64,000 nt of DNA. Source: JAOUEA01 sp963790335. Lineage in GTDB: Bacteria > Actinomycetota > UBA4738 > HRBIN12. How positions within the stretch are numbered: the stretch's first letter is position 1; each line of letters starts with the position of its first letter. This document shows, piece by piece, positions 23,864 to 31,910 of the stretch. The notes beneath the pieces are model-generated. The model saw only the letters and a program-made list of their open reading frames with translations. It searched no databases and was not told the origin of the DNA. The stretch spans positions 434,001 through 498,000 of the forward strand of contig CAWBOB010000007.1 of the NCBI GenBank assembly GCA_963790335.1, given 5' to 3'. The position numbers and the translations under genes are program-made.

Positions 23864-25111
23864 ATGGCCACACCACCAGGGACAGGACCGCTCCCCCGGC
23901 GCGCCCGGCGCGTCTACCGAACCCTGCGCGCGGAGCAGCGAACGCTGCAGCAAGGGGTGGCCGCCCTCGCCCTCAGCACCGGAGCGGGCTTCGTCGCGGG
24001 GATCATCCTGGGCTCGATCACCGGAAGACTCGATCAACTGCCCGGGCTGCTGGTGCTGATCCCGGCATCGGTCGGCATGCGCGGCATGATCTTCGGGGCG
24101 ATGGGCGCGAGGCTCGGCACCGGCATCGCAGCGGGCGTGTTCGAGCCGACCCTGCGCCGCGGAGGGTTGCTCGCCCAGAACGTCGAGGTCGCGATCGTCT
24201 CCGCGGTGCTGTCGTCGTTCTATCTGGCCGGCATGGCCAAGCTCGTCGCCTCGACGTTCGGGGAGGACACGATCTCGTTCTGGGATCTCGTCACCATCTC
24301 GGTCGTCGGCGGCGTGATCGCCTCGGCGGTGATCCTGTTCGTCACCGTGAGCCTCTCGGTGCGCTCGTTCCGGCGGGGCTGGGACCTCGACGCCGTGTCG
24401 ACCCCGATGGTCACGGCGATCGGCGACATGGTGACGCTTCCGGCGCTCTTCCTCGCCACGTTCATCGCGACGTCGGATGGCGTGAACGCCGTCGTCGCCG
24501 TCGTCTGCGTGATAGCGGTGCTCGCCGCCATCGTGCGGATCGCCACCGGCAGCTCACCGACGGTGCGGCGCACGCTGCTCGAGATGGCGGGGGTCAGCGC
24601 GCTCGCCCCCTTGCTCGACGTGTTCGCGGGCGCCGTGCTCGAAGCCCACCGGACCCAGCTCGAACAGATCCCGGGCATCCTCATCCTGATCCCACCCTTC
24701 ATCTCGCAGGCCGGGGCGATCGGGGGCATCCTGTCGTCGCGGCTGTCGTCGAAGCTGCAGCTCGGCGTGATCACTCCACGCGGCCGGCCGGAGCCGCCCG
24801 CCCTCGTCGACGCGGTCGTCGTGGTCGCGCTCGGGTCGGTGGTGTTCACCGCGATCGGGGCGATCGCGACCGTGCTCGCTTCGGTGACCGGCGTGGCACG
24901 GCCCCCGGCGGGCGTGATGCTGGGAGGCACGGTCCTCGCCGGCATGCTCGTGCTGCCGGTCACCCTCGCGGTCGGGTACTACGTGGCCGTGCTCACCACG
25001 CGGTTCGGTCTCGACCCCGACAACCATGGGGTGCCCGTGATCACGGCCACGCTCGACCTCACGGGTGTGGCCGCCGTGCTCTTCGTCATGTCAGTATCGG
25101 GGGTCACCTGA
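23864..25111 (+). CDS. MgtE/SLC41-type divalent cation transporter
   Basis: A 415-residue integral membrane protein made of two homologous halves of about 190 residues, each with about five transmembrane helices. The repeated pore motifs are LVLIPASVGMRGMIFGAMGA in the first half and LILIPPFISQAGAIGGILSS in the second. This is the tandem MgtE membrane-domain (SLC41-like) architecture. The cytosolic N and CBS sensing domains of classical MgtE are absent. The stop overlaps the start of the next gene (TGATG-type, 1 nt), a PhoU/TrkA-C protein that probably supplies the regulatory domains. Mg2+ is the likely ion. The start ATG at 23864 avoids a low-quality N-terminal extension. Confidence 0.82.
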   Translation: MATPPGTGPLPRRARRVYRTLRAEQRTLQQGVAALALSTGAGFVAGIILGSITGRLDQLPGLLVLIPASVGMRGMIFGAMGARLGTGIAAGVFEPTLRRGGLLAQNVEVAIVSAVLSSFYLAGMAKLVASTFGEDTISFWDLVTISVVGGVIASAVILFVTVSLSVRSFRRGWDLDAVSTPMVTAIGDMVTLPALFLATFIATSDGVNAVVAVVCVIAVLAAIVRIATGSSPTVRRTLLEMAGVSALAPLLDVFAGAVLEAHRTQLEQIPGILILIPPFISQAGAIGGILSSRLSSKLQLGVITPRGRPEPPALVDAVVVVALGSVVFTAIGAIATVLASVTGVARPPAGVMLGGTVLAGMLVLPVTLAVGYYVAVLTTRFGLDPDNHGVPVITATLDLTGVAAVLFVMSVSGVT

Positions 25112-26298
25112 TGAACGAACCCAAGAACGTCAAAGACCTCCTGGTCGAGCTCAAGGACGCGTCCGAGCTGATGGTCGACCTCGCGTACGCGGCCGTCTTC
25201 TTCAACGAGGACAAGCTCGCCAGGGAGGTCGCCCGGCTCGAGTCTCGCATGACCGACGACCTCCGGAGCCTGCGGACCACCGCGATGCTGGCTGCGCGGA
25301 GCCCTGAGGACGCCGAGGGCATGGCCGGGGTGCTGTGGATCGCCGACGCGATCGAGCAGGTCGGCGACGCGGCGTCCGACATCGCCAGGGTCGTCGCCGC
25401 CCGGCTCGGCATCCCCGATGCCCTCAAGCCCGATCTGCGACACGCCGACGAGGTGACCGCCCGGGTGAAGGTGCGTGAGGGCGGGGAGATCGTCGGCCGC
25501 AACCTGCGCGAGCTCTCGCTGCCGACCGAGACGGGCATGTGGATCGTCGCGATGCGTGCCGACCTCGACTGGCGCTTCGACCCAGGTCCCGACGACGTGG
25601 TCTCGGCCGGCGACGTGCTCGTCGTGCGAGGACCGGATGAAGGGGTGAACGAGCTGCGCGAACTCTCGGGGGCGCCGGCGCTTCCGCTTCCGCCGGAAGG
25701 CGACGAGCCGGTACTGTCCGAGCTCGATCGGGCCGTCGACATCCTGGTCGAGATGAAGGATCTCGCCGAGGCCGCCGTGGGCATGGCGTACTCCTCGCTG
25801 TTGTTCAACAACCGGTCGCTCGCCGCCGAGGTGGCCTCGCTCGAGGCTCGGAGCGATCAGCTCCGGGACCAACTGGAGTCCTGGGTGCTGCGGGCGGCCC
25901 CCGAAGCGCGCGACCCCGATGAGCTGCGTGGCCTCATCAGACTCGCCGGGGCGAGCGAGGCGATCTGCGACGCCGCTCGCGACATGACCTGGTACGTGGA
26001 GCACGGCGAAGCGTTGCATCCGGTCGTGCAGATGGCGCTCGAGGAGACCGAGGAAACCTCGGCGGAGACGATCGTGCAGCCGGGATCGGCGGCGGCGGGA
26101 CGGTCCCTCAAGGATCTCCGGCTCGAGACCGAGACCGGCATGTTCGTGCTCGCCGTGCAGCGAGGCGTGCGGTGGATCTACCGGCCGAGACCGGGGTTCG
26201 TGCTCCGCGAATCGGATCGGTTGATCTCGGTCGGACCGGAGGACGGCGAGACCGAGCTCTGGGCGCTCACGGGCGCACCGGTCGCGATCGAGACCTGA
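25111..26298 (+). CDS. duplicated PhoU-like/TrkA-C (RCK_C) regulatory protein
   Basis: A 395-residue soluble protein built as an internal duplication. Each half has a PhoU-like helical domain (about 1-110 and 205-310) and a TrkA-C domain (about 115-195 and 315-395). Matching strands are VREGGEIVGRNLRELSLPTETGMWI and its second-half counterpart ending RLETETGMFVLAVQRG. Each is followed by an end strand of the type VSAGDVLVVRGP or LRESDRLISVGP. TrkA-C domains bind ligands (ions, nucleotides) and gate attached channels. Overlap with the MgtE-type gene by one base implies a complex in which this protein gates the transporter. The duplication would mirror the two-fold pseudo-symmetry of the transporter. 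Confidence 0.82.
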   Translation: MNEPKNVKDLLVELKDASELMVDLAYAAVFFNEDKLAREVARLESRMTDDLRSLRTTAMLAARSPEDAEGMAGVLWIADAIEQVGDAASDIARVVAARLGIPDALKPDLRHADEVTARVKVREGGEIVGRNLRELSLPTETGMWIVAMRADLDWRFDPGPDDVVSAGDVLVVRGPDEGVNELRELSGAPALPLPPEGDEPVLSELDRAVDILVEMKDLAEAAVGMAYSSLLFNNRSLAAEVASLEARSDQLRDQLESWVLRAAPEARDPDELRGLIRLAGASEAICDAARDMTWYVEHGEALHPVVQMALEETEETSAETIVQPGSAAAGRSLKDLRLETETGMFVLAVQRGVRWIYRPRPGFVLRESDRLISVGPEDGETELWALTGAPVAIET

Positions 26299-26328
26299 GC
26301 GGAGCCGCACACGGCCACGGCGACGTGC

Positions 26329-26357
26329 TTGTAGGGGTCGTGACCCTGCCCTAGGGT
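26329..26357 (+). promoter_or_regulatory. promoter of the tandem RAM-domain gene
   Basis: TTGTAG (26329-26334), a 17-nt spacer and TAGGGT (26352-26357) make a full sigma-A-like promoter. Only 6 nt separate the -10 from the ATG at 26364, so the mRNA should be leaderless. Confidence 0.6.
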
Positions 26358-26363
26358 CGCCCC

Positions 26364-26918
26364 ATGGACGCATACGTCTACCTCCGGATCCAACCGGGCA
26401 CCATGCAGGAGGTGCTGGCCGGCATCACCGCACGATCGCAGATACGTCGCGCCAGCGCCGTGGTCGGATCGTGGGACGTGATGGTGCACGTCGAAGGTCC
26501 CGATCTGGCCACGATCGCCACCCAGGTCATCTCGGAGATCCATCGCTTGCCCGGGGTCGTGCAGACCCTCACCGCGCCGGTGGTACCGCCGGACCGCATC
26601 GGGGTCACCGGCTTCGCGAACCTGGGGGCCCCGGCCATCATCCATGACGCGTGCTACGTGCACATCAACGCCGAAGCCGGGGCGACGGCAGGTATCGCGG
26701 AGCGGCTCGGCGAGATGACCGATGTCGTCTCGGGCGTCGCGGTGCTCGGCGGTGAGCACGACCTGATGGCATGCGTCGCCCAGCCATGGGAAGTCGGCAG
26801 CAGCGTCATCCTCGAGACGATCCAGTCGCTTCCGGGGGTGATCTCGACCGAGACGCTCATCTCGGTCGCCTACGAGGAACCCGATGAGGACCGGGACCAG
26901 TTCTCGACCTGGTCCTGA
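26364..26918 (+). CDS. tandem Lrp/AsnC ligand-binding (RAM) domain protein
   Basis: A 184-residue protein made of two RAM (AsnC_trans_reg) domains with no helix-turn-helix. The first starts MDAYVYLRIQPGTMQEVL, continues with SAVVGSWDVMVHVEG and ends PGVVQTLT. The second starts ACYVHINAEAGATAGIAERL, has VAVLGGEHDLMACV and ends PGVISTETLISV. Lone RAM proteins bind amino acids and either modulate full-length Lrp factors or act as stand-alone sensors. It lies 65 nt after the PhoU/TrkA-C gene on the same strand but has its own promoter. The effector is unknown. Confidence 0.82.
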   Translation: MDAYVYLRIQPGTMQEVLAGITARSQIRRASAVVGSWDVMVHVEGPDLATIATQVISEIHRLPGVVQTLTAPVVPPDRIGVTGFANLGAPAIIHDACYVHINAEAGATAGIAERLGEMTDVVSGVAVLGGEHDLMACVAQPWEVGSSVILETIQSLPGVISTETLISVAYEEPDEDRDQFSTWS

Positions 26919-26923
26919 GCGGC

Positions 26924-26941
26924 CCCGCTCGCCTCAGCGGG
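26924..26941. terminator. hairpin between convergent RAM-domain gene and ispH
   Basis: CCCGCT and AGCGGG pair around a 6-nt loop. A second small stem (GGACCAG with CTGGTCC) lies just before it at the end of the RAM gene. The hairpin contains the ispH stop region. No U-tract. Confidence 0.5.
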
Positions 26942-27893
26942 TCGGTGTCAGCCCGATCTGGCGCACTCCCGCCGGCAGGGAGAACCGCACGCGCTCCTCG
27001 GTGAGGGTCACCTCTTCCACCGCATCGAAGCCGCGCTCCGCGAGCCACGACAGCATGCGGTGCACCAGCCACTCGGGTGCCGAGGCCCCCGAGGTCAGCC
27101 CCACCGTCGTCGCACGCTCGAGCCACGATGGATCCGCATCGGTCTCGTCGTCGACCAGGAAGGCCGGCGTGCCGAGCTCGCGCGAGAGCTCCGCGAGCCG
27201 GTTCGAGTTGGAGGAGTTCCGGGAACCGATGACGAGCACGACGTCGCAGCGCGGGGCGATCGACCTCACGGCGTCCTGACGGTTCTGCGTCGCGTAGCAG
27301 ATGTCGTCCCTCGGCGGTCCTTCGATGTGCGGGAAACGCTGCCGCAGGATGGCGACGATCTCGTTCGTCTCGTCGACGGACAGGGTGGTCTGGGTGAGGA
27401 AGCTGAGTGGGCCGCCACCGGCGATCTCGACGGTGCGAGCCTCGGCGGGCGACTGCACGAGGATCGTTCGCTCGGGGGCCTGACCGCTCGTTCCTTCGAC
27501 CTCCTCGTGACCTTCGTGGCCGATCAGCACGATGGTGCGACCCTCGGCCGCGAACCGGCGAGCCTCGACATGCACCTTGGTGACCAGCGGGCAGGTGGCG
27601 TCGATCACCTCGAGCTTCCGCGCGGCGGCGTTCTCGTATACCCCCGGCGCCACGCCGTGGGCCGAGAGCACGACCACGGCCCCTTCGGGCACCTCGGTCT
27701 CCTCGTCGACGAAGACCGCGCCCTTGGCCTCGAGATCGCGCACGACGTGCAGGTTGTGCACGATCTGTTTCCGCACGTAGACGGGGGTCCCGTGCTTGGC
27801 GATGGCGCGCTCGACCGCGTCGACGGCCCGCTCGACCCCGGCGCAGTACCCCCGGGGAGCGGCGAGCAGCACCGTGCCCTGCAACTCGGTCAT
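26934..27893 (-). CDS. ispH: 4-hydroxy-3-methylbut-2-enyl diphosphate reductase
   Basis: A 319-residue IspH/LytB. It catalyses the last step of the MEP isoprenoid pathway, reducing HMBPP to IPP and DMAPP with a [4Fe-4S] cluster. The three cluster cysteines lie in APRGYCAGVERAV, IDATCPLVTKVH and ICYATQNRQDAV. Active-site motifs VLSAHGVAPGVYENA, LIGHEGHEEVEGTSGQ and VIGSRNSSNSNRL are intact. The start is put at the ATG at 27893 (MTELQGTV), because TACCAT at 27905-27900 sits 6 nt upstream and includes the alternative in-frame start two codons earlier within its spacer. The A-type carrier at 4.8 kb is a likely cluster donor. Confidence 0.95.
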   Translation of the reverse strand: MTELQGTVLLAAPRGYCAGVERAVDAVERAIAKHGTPVYVRKQIVHNLHVVRDLEAKGAVFVDEETEVPEGAVVVLSAHGVAPGVYENAAARKLEVIDATCPLVTKVHVEARRFAAEGRTIVLIGHEGHEEVEGTSGQAPERTILVQSPAEARTVEIAGGGPLSFLTQTTLSVDETNEIVAILRQRFPHIEGPPRDDICYATQNRQDAVRSIAPRCDVVLVIGSRNSSNSNRLAELSRELGTPAFLVDDETDADPSWLERATTVGLTSGASAPEWLVHRMLSWLAERGFDAVEEVTLTEERVRFSLPAGVRQIGLTPTR

Positions 27894-27899
27894 GACCAC

Positions 27900-27905
27900 A
27901 TGGTA
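27900..27905 (-). promoter_or_regulatory. -10 element TACCAT for ispH
   Basis: TACCAT is followed by 6 nt and the ATG at 27893; leaderless arrangement as elsewhere. Confidence 0.45.
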
Positions 27906-28257
27906 GGTGTGCCGGAGACCGACCGGGGGTCATGTTCGGTTGTCGCTCGTCGGGACCGGTCCGTAGGGTGGAACGAGCACGTTGCGGACGGTTCCCGGTT
28001 CCGCACCTTCCCGGCGCAGGCTCGCGCACACCACCTTCCCAGGGTCGGTTCGCGCATGCCCGCACGCGCTCGGGAGCACGGAGGGGATCGGCGCACGTGC
28101 GAATAGGTCACACACGACGCGACCACACGACCACAGGAGGTGATGCAGGCACCCACGACCTACCGCGGGATGAACGGCGCCACGGTGAAGAGCTCACCGT
28201 CGCCGGTCGATCGAGACGCAGCCGCCAGCTCCGTCCGCCGCGGGGGTGATCCGATCC
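27906..28257 (+). promoter_or_regulatory. 352-nt intergenic region with a structured leader before the lysozyme-like gene
   Basis: The ispH side (27906 to about 28130) shows nothing recognisable. At 28135-28144 AGGAGGTGAT is a ten-base complement of the 16S anti-Shine-Dalgarno, but no start codon is at usable distance. The nearest codons (GTG/ATG at 28140-28145) are too close. Further on, ACGGTGA (28182-28188) and TCACCGT (28194-28200) form a perfect 7-bp hairpin with a 5-nt loop. CGGGGGTGAT precedes the ATG at 28258. The arrangement looks like a regulated 5-prime leader, possibly with a short upstream peptide. I could not match it to a known riboswitch. Confidence 0.35.
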
Positions 28258-28716
28258 ATGACGAGCATCGACCTGAAGCGCCGCCGCTTCCCGGCGGCGC
28301 TGTTGTTCCCTGCCACGCTCCTCACGCTCGCCCTGACCCTCGCGCTCTCGAACCCGCTCGCCGCCACGGCGCGCACCCGTGAGACGAAGATCCCGGCGAG
28401 CGTCTGCGACTACGATTGGCGCAAGGGCGAGTGGCACGTCAAACAGCTGATCCGATGCGCGGCCGATCGTTGGCGCGTGCCCGGTGGAGCCCGGATGGCC
28501 CTGTACGTGGCCTCGCGAGAGTCGCACTACCGGCCGAAGGCCTACAACACGTACAGCGGTGCGAGTGGCGTCTTCCAGCACCTCAGTCGCTATTGGCCCG
28601 GCCGGGCCGATGCGTACGGGTTCGGAGGTTGGTCGGCCTTCAACGCCCGGGCCAACATCATGGTCACGATGCGCATGGTCCGCAGCACCGGCGATTGGAG
28701 CGATTGGAACGTCTGA
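28258..28716 (+). CDS. secreted lysozyme/transglycosylase-like protein
   Basis: A 152-residue protein with an N-terminal signal (basic KRRR, then about 20 hydrophobic residues ending LAATA near 40). The mature part contains VKQLIRCAADRWRV, then YVASRESHYRPKAYNTYSG with a probable catalytic Glu, GVFQHLSRYWPGRADAYG and FNARANIMVTMRMVR. This is the core of goose-type-lysozyme / SLT-like muralytic domains. It probably cleaves peptidoglycan outside the membrane. It is short and lacks binding modules. The ATG at 28258 is preferred over a GTG 12 nt earlier. Downstream it converges with a small hypothetical gene. Confidence 0.72.
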   Translation: MTSIDLKRRRFPAALLFPATLLTLALTLALSNPLAATARTRETKIPASVCDYDWRKGEWHVKQLIRCAADRWRVPGGARMALYVASRESHYRPKAYNTYSGASGVFQHLSRYWPGRADAYGFGGWSAFNARANIMVTMRMVRSTGDWSDWNV

Positions 28717-28735
28717 CGGCACGGCACGACCGCGC

Positions 28736-29068
28736 TCACGCGCCGATCGGACCGCCCGGAAGGGGGAACCCCTTCACCAAGCTCCGGACCTCATCGAGCG
28801 AGGTGGCCACCGCGGTGGCTCCGGGCGTGTCTCGATCCGTGACGATGCGCATCGCCGGGAACCGTTCCCGCACGAGCGAGACCAGCTCGGCGTGATCGCC
28901 GAACGCGATGAGCACGTGCGGTCGCTCGGCGTCGACCTGGTCGAGCGCTGCCCGCAGCTGTACCGCGCCGGGTGCGAGCTCCCACTCGGCCGACACCGCC
29001 GCGAGCTTCAGCTCGGCGAGGGTGTCGGCGTCGTCGGCGACGCAGAGCACCACGAGCGCCCGGCACAT
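28736..29068 (-). CDS. hypothetical protein with receiver-like fold
   Basis: A 110-residue protein not recognised. MCRALVVLCVADDADTLAEL, RPHVLIAFGDHAELVSLV and MRIVTDRDTPGATAVATS suggest alternating strands and helices, as in a response-regulator receiver or other Rossmannoid domain. An aspartate that could be phosphorylated is not obvious at the end of the third strand. No signal peptide or membrane segment. The start ATG lies 2 nt after the corA stop, so the gene is almost certainly co-transcribed with corA. It may have a role tied to cation transport; that is inference only. Confidence 0.6.
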   Translation of the reverse strand: MCRALVVLCVADDADTLAELKLAAVSAEWELAPGAVQLRAALDQVDAERPHVLIAFGDHAELVSLVRERFPAMRIVTDRDTPGATAVATSLDEVRSLVKGFPLPGGPIGA

Positions 29069-29070
29069 CG

Positions 29071-30105
29071 CTACAACCAATCCTTGCGTTTGAACACGAC
29101 GTACAGCACCGTGGACGAGCCGACCATCATGCCGATCGCCAACGGGTAGCCGAGCGTCCAATCGAGCTCCGGCATGTGCCGGAAGTTCATGCCGTACACA
29201 CCCGCGATCAAGGTCGGCACGAGCACGATGGCCGCCCAGGCGCTGAGCTTCTTCATGACCTCGTTCAAGCGGTTCGCCCCCTGCGCCACGCGCACCTCCA
29301 GCAGGGAGGTCAGCAGCTCACGCACGTTGTCAGCGAGCTCGACGACGCGGATGAGGTGGTCCATCACGTCGCGGTAGTACGGGCCGAGCGCCGGGGTCGT
29401 GAGCGACGGCTCCTCCTGGAGCATGTCGATGCCATGACGAAGGGGCATGGCGGCGCGGCGCAACATCACGGTGTCGCGGCGCAGCCGGAACAGGCGCTCC
29501 TGCACGTCGACATCGCCACGGTCCTCGCCGTCGCGCTGGAACACGGCATCCTCGAGCTCGTCGGCCTCGTCTTCGAGGGCTTCCACCACCGACAGGTAGT
29601 CGTCGACGACCTCGTCGAGCACCGCGTACAGCGCGAAGCCCTCGTCGTGCAGATCCTCGCGGCGTTCCCATCGGGCCGTCGCCCCGTCGAGCGAGTAGCC
29701 GGGAGACCATCGCAGGGTCACGAGGAACCCTTCACCGGCGACGAGGTGGACCTCGTGCTCGTCGATCGCGAGTGCCCCGTTCGGCGAGTCGCGCGAACGG
29801 TTCGGCGAGTTCGGTGCGACGGTGACCGGCCGGAGCACGATGAACACGTAGCCCGCGAAGATCTCGACCTTCGTCCGCTGCCGGCGATGCAGCATGTCTT
29901 CAACGGTCGTGGGGTGCAGCCCGATCCTCCCTTGGAGGCTCTCGAGATCCCCGGACTCCGGATCGAGGATGTCGATCCACTCGAAGGCGCCGTCGCCGTG
30001 AGCCAGGGCATCGGCTCCGGATGGATCGAACGTCTCCGGCTCGGCGTGCCCCCGCCGATAGCGTCGCCCCGTGATCACGTCCGAAGGGTATCGAACAGGC
30101 CACAT
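29071..30105 (-). CDS. corA: CorA-family magnesium/cobalt channel
   Basis: A 344-residue CorA/MIT transporter. The N-terminal cytosolic domain has FEWIDILDPESGDLESL and LHPTTVEDMLHRRQRTKVE, followed by a long stalk helix. Two C-terminal transmembrane helices are split by the diagnostic loop YGMNFRHMPEL (the GMN signature), and the protein ends in a short basic tail. The pentameric channel conducts Mg2+ inward and is gated by cytosolic Mg2+. The start is uncertain between ATG 30105 (MWPVRYPSDV) and GTG 30078; AAAGGG just before the ATG favours the longer form. It lies downstream of the phosphate regulon on the same strand, with a 37-nt gap. Confidence 0.9.
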   Translation of the reverse strand: MWPVRYPSDVITGRRYRRGHAEPETFDPSGADALAHGDGAFEWIDILDPESGDLESLQGRIGLHPTTVEDMLHRRQRTKVEIFAGYVFIVLRPVTVAPNSPNRSRDSPNGALAIDEHEVHLVAGEGFLVTLRWSPGYSLDGATARWERREDLHDEGFALYAVLDEVVDDYLSVVEALEDEADELEDAVFQRDGEDRGDVDVQERLFRLRRDTVMLRRAAMPLRHGIDMLQEEPSLTTPALGPYYRDVMDHLIRVVELADNVRELLTSLLEVRVAQGANRLNEVMKKLSAWAAIVLVPTLIAGVYGMNFRHMPELDWTLGYPLAIGMMVGSSTVLYVVFKRKDWL

Positions 30106-30142
30106 GCCCTTTCGCGCGCCTCGCGCGAGCGACGAGCCGGCG

Positions 30143-31000
30143 TCACTCCGCGGGCGGGGCGAGGTAGCGGAGCGCGGTGAACAGACCGCCGTCGCGCTGC
30201 AGGATCCAGGTCGATCCCTTCTTCCAAGCGGGGGGGTCGAGCATGGGCACACCGCGGTCGGCGAGGTGCGTGACGAGCGACGGGATAACGTCTCCGTGGC
30301 TACACGCGACGACGGCGCCTCCCAGTGAGCGCAGGAGCTCGAACGTCGCACCGAGGCTCGCGCCCTCGAGCAGCTCGTCGTGCGACCCGATGCGCATCGA
30401 CCGCTGGTCGGCGAGTGGACGCACCGTCTGCACGCATCGGGTCGCGGGGCTCGAGATGACGCGGTCGACGGGCATGTCGCTGAAGAGCGAGACCAGGCCG
30501 TCGGCCTGCGCCTGTCCACGTGGGCTCAGCGGACGGCGGAGGTCGTCGCCGTGCCAGGTCGCGCGATCGCCTGCCTTGGCGTGCCGCACGAGATAGACGG
30601 GCCGGTCGAAGGCCAGGGCGTCGGTGAGCACCCCTCGATCGCGCTCGTAGGTGAGCATCGCTCGAGCCGTGGCGGCATCGACCCACCGCAGGTCGTCGAC
30701 CTCGCGGCTGGGGACGAACGACCCGCCCGTGGGGTACATGAGCCAGTACCGCACGACCTTGGAGCGACCGAAGTGGTCGCGGTACCGGATCCTCCCCAGC
30801 TCGGGGCCGAGATCGCATCGCAGGCCGGTCTCCTCTCGAACCTCGCGCTCCGCCGTCTGCTCGTCGGCCTCCCCGTCGAGGGCCTTGCCCTTGGGGAAGG
30901 TCCAATCGTCGTAGCGCGGGCGGTGCACCAGCGCGACCTCGGTCGCGCCCCGCTGCCGCCGTCGCACCACCCCCCCAGCAGCTCGCACGCGCAGCTTCAC
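30143..31000 (-). CDS. mutT1: Nudix hydrolase fused to SixA-type histidine phosphatase (MutT1-like)
   Basis: A 285-residue two-domain protein. Residues 1-135 form a Nudix domain with the box GKALDGEADEQTAEREVREE, then TGL. Residues 140-285 form a SixA-like histidine phosphatase starting VYLVRHAKAGDR (RHG-like motif), with ISSPATRCVQT and ACSHGDVIPSLV. This is the architecture of mycobacterial MutT1, which hydrolyses 8-oxo-GTP and diadenosine polyphosphates. The start is set at GTG 31000, which overlaps the CHAD gene stop as GTGA; a longer reading would overlap CHAD by 49 nt. Placement after ppk1 and CHAD suggests a role in (poly)phosphate or nucleotide turnover. Confidence 0.88.
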   Translation of the reverse strand: MKLRVRAAGGVVRRRQRGATEVALVHRPRYDDWTFPKGKALDGEADEQTAEREVREETGLRCDLGPELGRIRYRDHFGRSKVVRYWLMYPTGGSFVPSREVDDLRWVDAATARAMLTYERDRGVLTDALAFDRPVYLVRHAKAGDRATWHGDDLRRPLSPRGQAQADGLVSLFSDMPVDRVISSPATRCVQTVRPLADQRSMRIGSHDELLEGASLGATFELLRSLGGAVVACSHGDVIPSLVTHLADRGVPMLDPPAWKKGSTWILQRDGGLFTALRYLAPPAE

Positions 31001-31908
31001 TCCCAGAACCTCGGAGCCTTCCGGCGGAGACGAAGATCGCGCCACCGTCGAGGCCAGCGCCGGCGGGCGTCCTCACGGAGCGTCGCCTCGATACCGGCCA
31101 GCGTGCCGGCGATGAATCCGAGGTCCGACACACCGTCGGACGTTCGCAGCCACGCGAGGGCGACAACCGCGTCCTGATGAAGTCCCAGCACCTCCTGCAG
31201 CGCCTCAGCTCGCCGCGCGAATCGGTGTGCAGGCTTACCGAAGACGGGCGCAAGCGCCTCCGCCGCATAGCGCACACGCTTGGCCCGGATCCGGGCCTCG
31301 TGCAGCGCGGCGTCGGGAGAGTCCGCTTCCAGGCCGTCACAGACGTTCTTCAGATGCACCCACGGAGCATGCATGAGGGCCGCCACCGTCTCATCGGCTC
31401 GTTCGTTCGCCCACTGGTCGTGCACGCGAGGGCTCGAGGCCGCAGCACGCAGCGCGCCGAGCAACCGCTCGTACCGCGCATCGTGCATGGCGGAGAGCAG
31501 CGCCTCGCGCGCGGGATCGCGCCCGGCACGCAGACGATCCAGCACGAGCGCGACGTCTCCCCGGAGGTCGGCGGGCACCAACGCGGAGTGCTCGAGGAAC
31601 CGCTGCTGCAGCACGTCGAGGTCCCGGACGGCCCCGAGGGCGCCGCCGAACCACCGCAGCTCGCGGCGCAGGTCGTCGACCCAGGTGGGATCGAGCAGCG
31701 ACCGCACGAGCCTGAGGTCGGAGCGGAGGCGTCGGGTCGCGACCCGCGCCTGGTGCACCCCTTCGGGGTCGACTCCGAGCCGCACCACGTGGTCGTTCGT
31801 GATCAGACGCTGTGCCGAGCTCGCGATCATGCGTTCGATGACCTGCGCCGTGGTCGAGCGCGGGCCTACCTCGGGCACGACGATGCCGCTCGGATCGTGC
31901 GGCGGCAT
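30997..31908 (-). CDS. CHAD-domain protein (polyphosphate binding)
   Basis: A 303-residue CHAD protein. CHAD domains are bundles of helices lined with conserved basic residues that bind inorganic polyphosphate and localise to polyP granules. Visible motifs are GVHQARVATRRLRSDLRLVR, the first basic helix near 50; ELRWFGGALGAVRDLDVL; and a second-half LHEARIRAKRVRYAAEAL helix near 210. The tail is strongly basic (REDARRRWPRRWRDLRLRRK). The ATG at 31908 lies 2 nt after the ppk1 stop and the gene ends in a 4-nt overlap with the Nudix-SixA gene. It is therefore co-translated with the polyphosphate kinase whose product it should bind. Confidence 0.9.
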   Translation of the reverse strand: MPPHDPSGIVVPEVGPRSTTAQVIERMIASSAQRLITNDHVVRLGVDPEGVHQARVATRRLRSDLRLVRSLLDPTWVDDLRRELRWFGGALGAVRDLDVLQQRFLEHSALVPADLRGDVALVLDRLRAGRDPAREALLSAMHDARYERLLGALRAAASSPRVHDQWANERADETVAALMHAPWVHLKNVCDGLEADSPDAALHEARIRAKRVRYAAEALAPVFGKPAHRFARRAEALQEVLGLHQDAVVALAWLRTSDGVSDLGFIAGTLAGIEATLREDARRRWPRRWRDLRLRRKAPRFWE

Positions 31909-31910
31909 CG

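Noticed and set aside
28141..28257. c-di-AMP (ydaO-type) riboswitch before the lysozyme-like gene
   Set aside because: A GGGGTGA-like segment is present, but the other conserved blocks I associate with the class (GGGGAACCA-type and GCTAACCTCG-type) are absent. Reported only as an unidentified structured leader.
28140..28382. 80-residue frame starting next to the AGGAGGTGAT sequence
   Set aside because: Start codon too close to the ribosome-binding sequence and most of the frame overlaps the conserved lysozyme-like gene in another frame.
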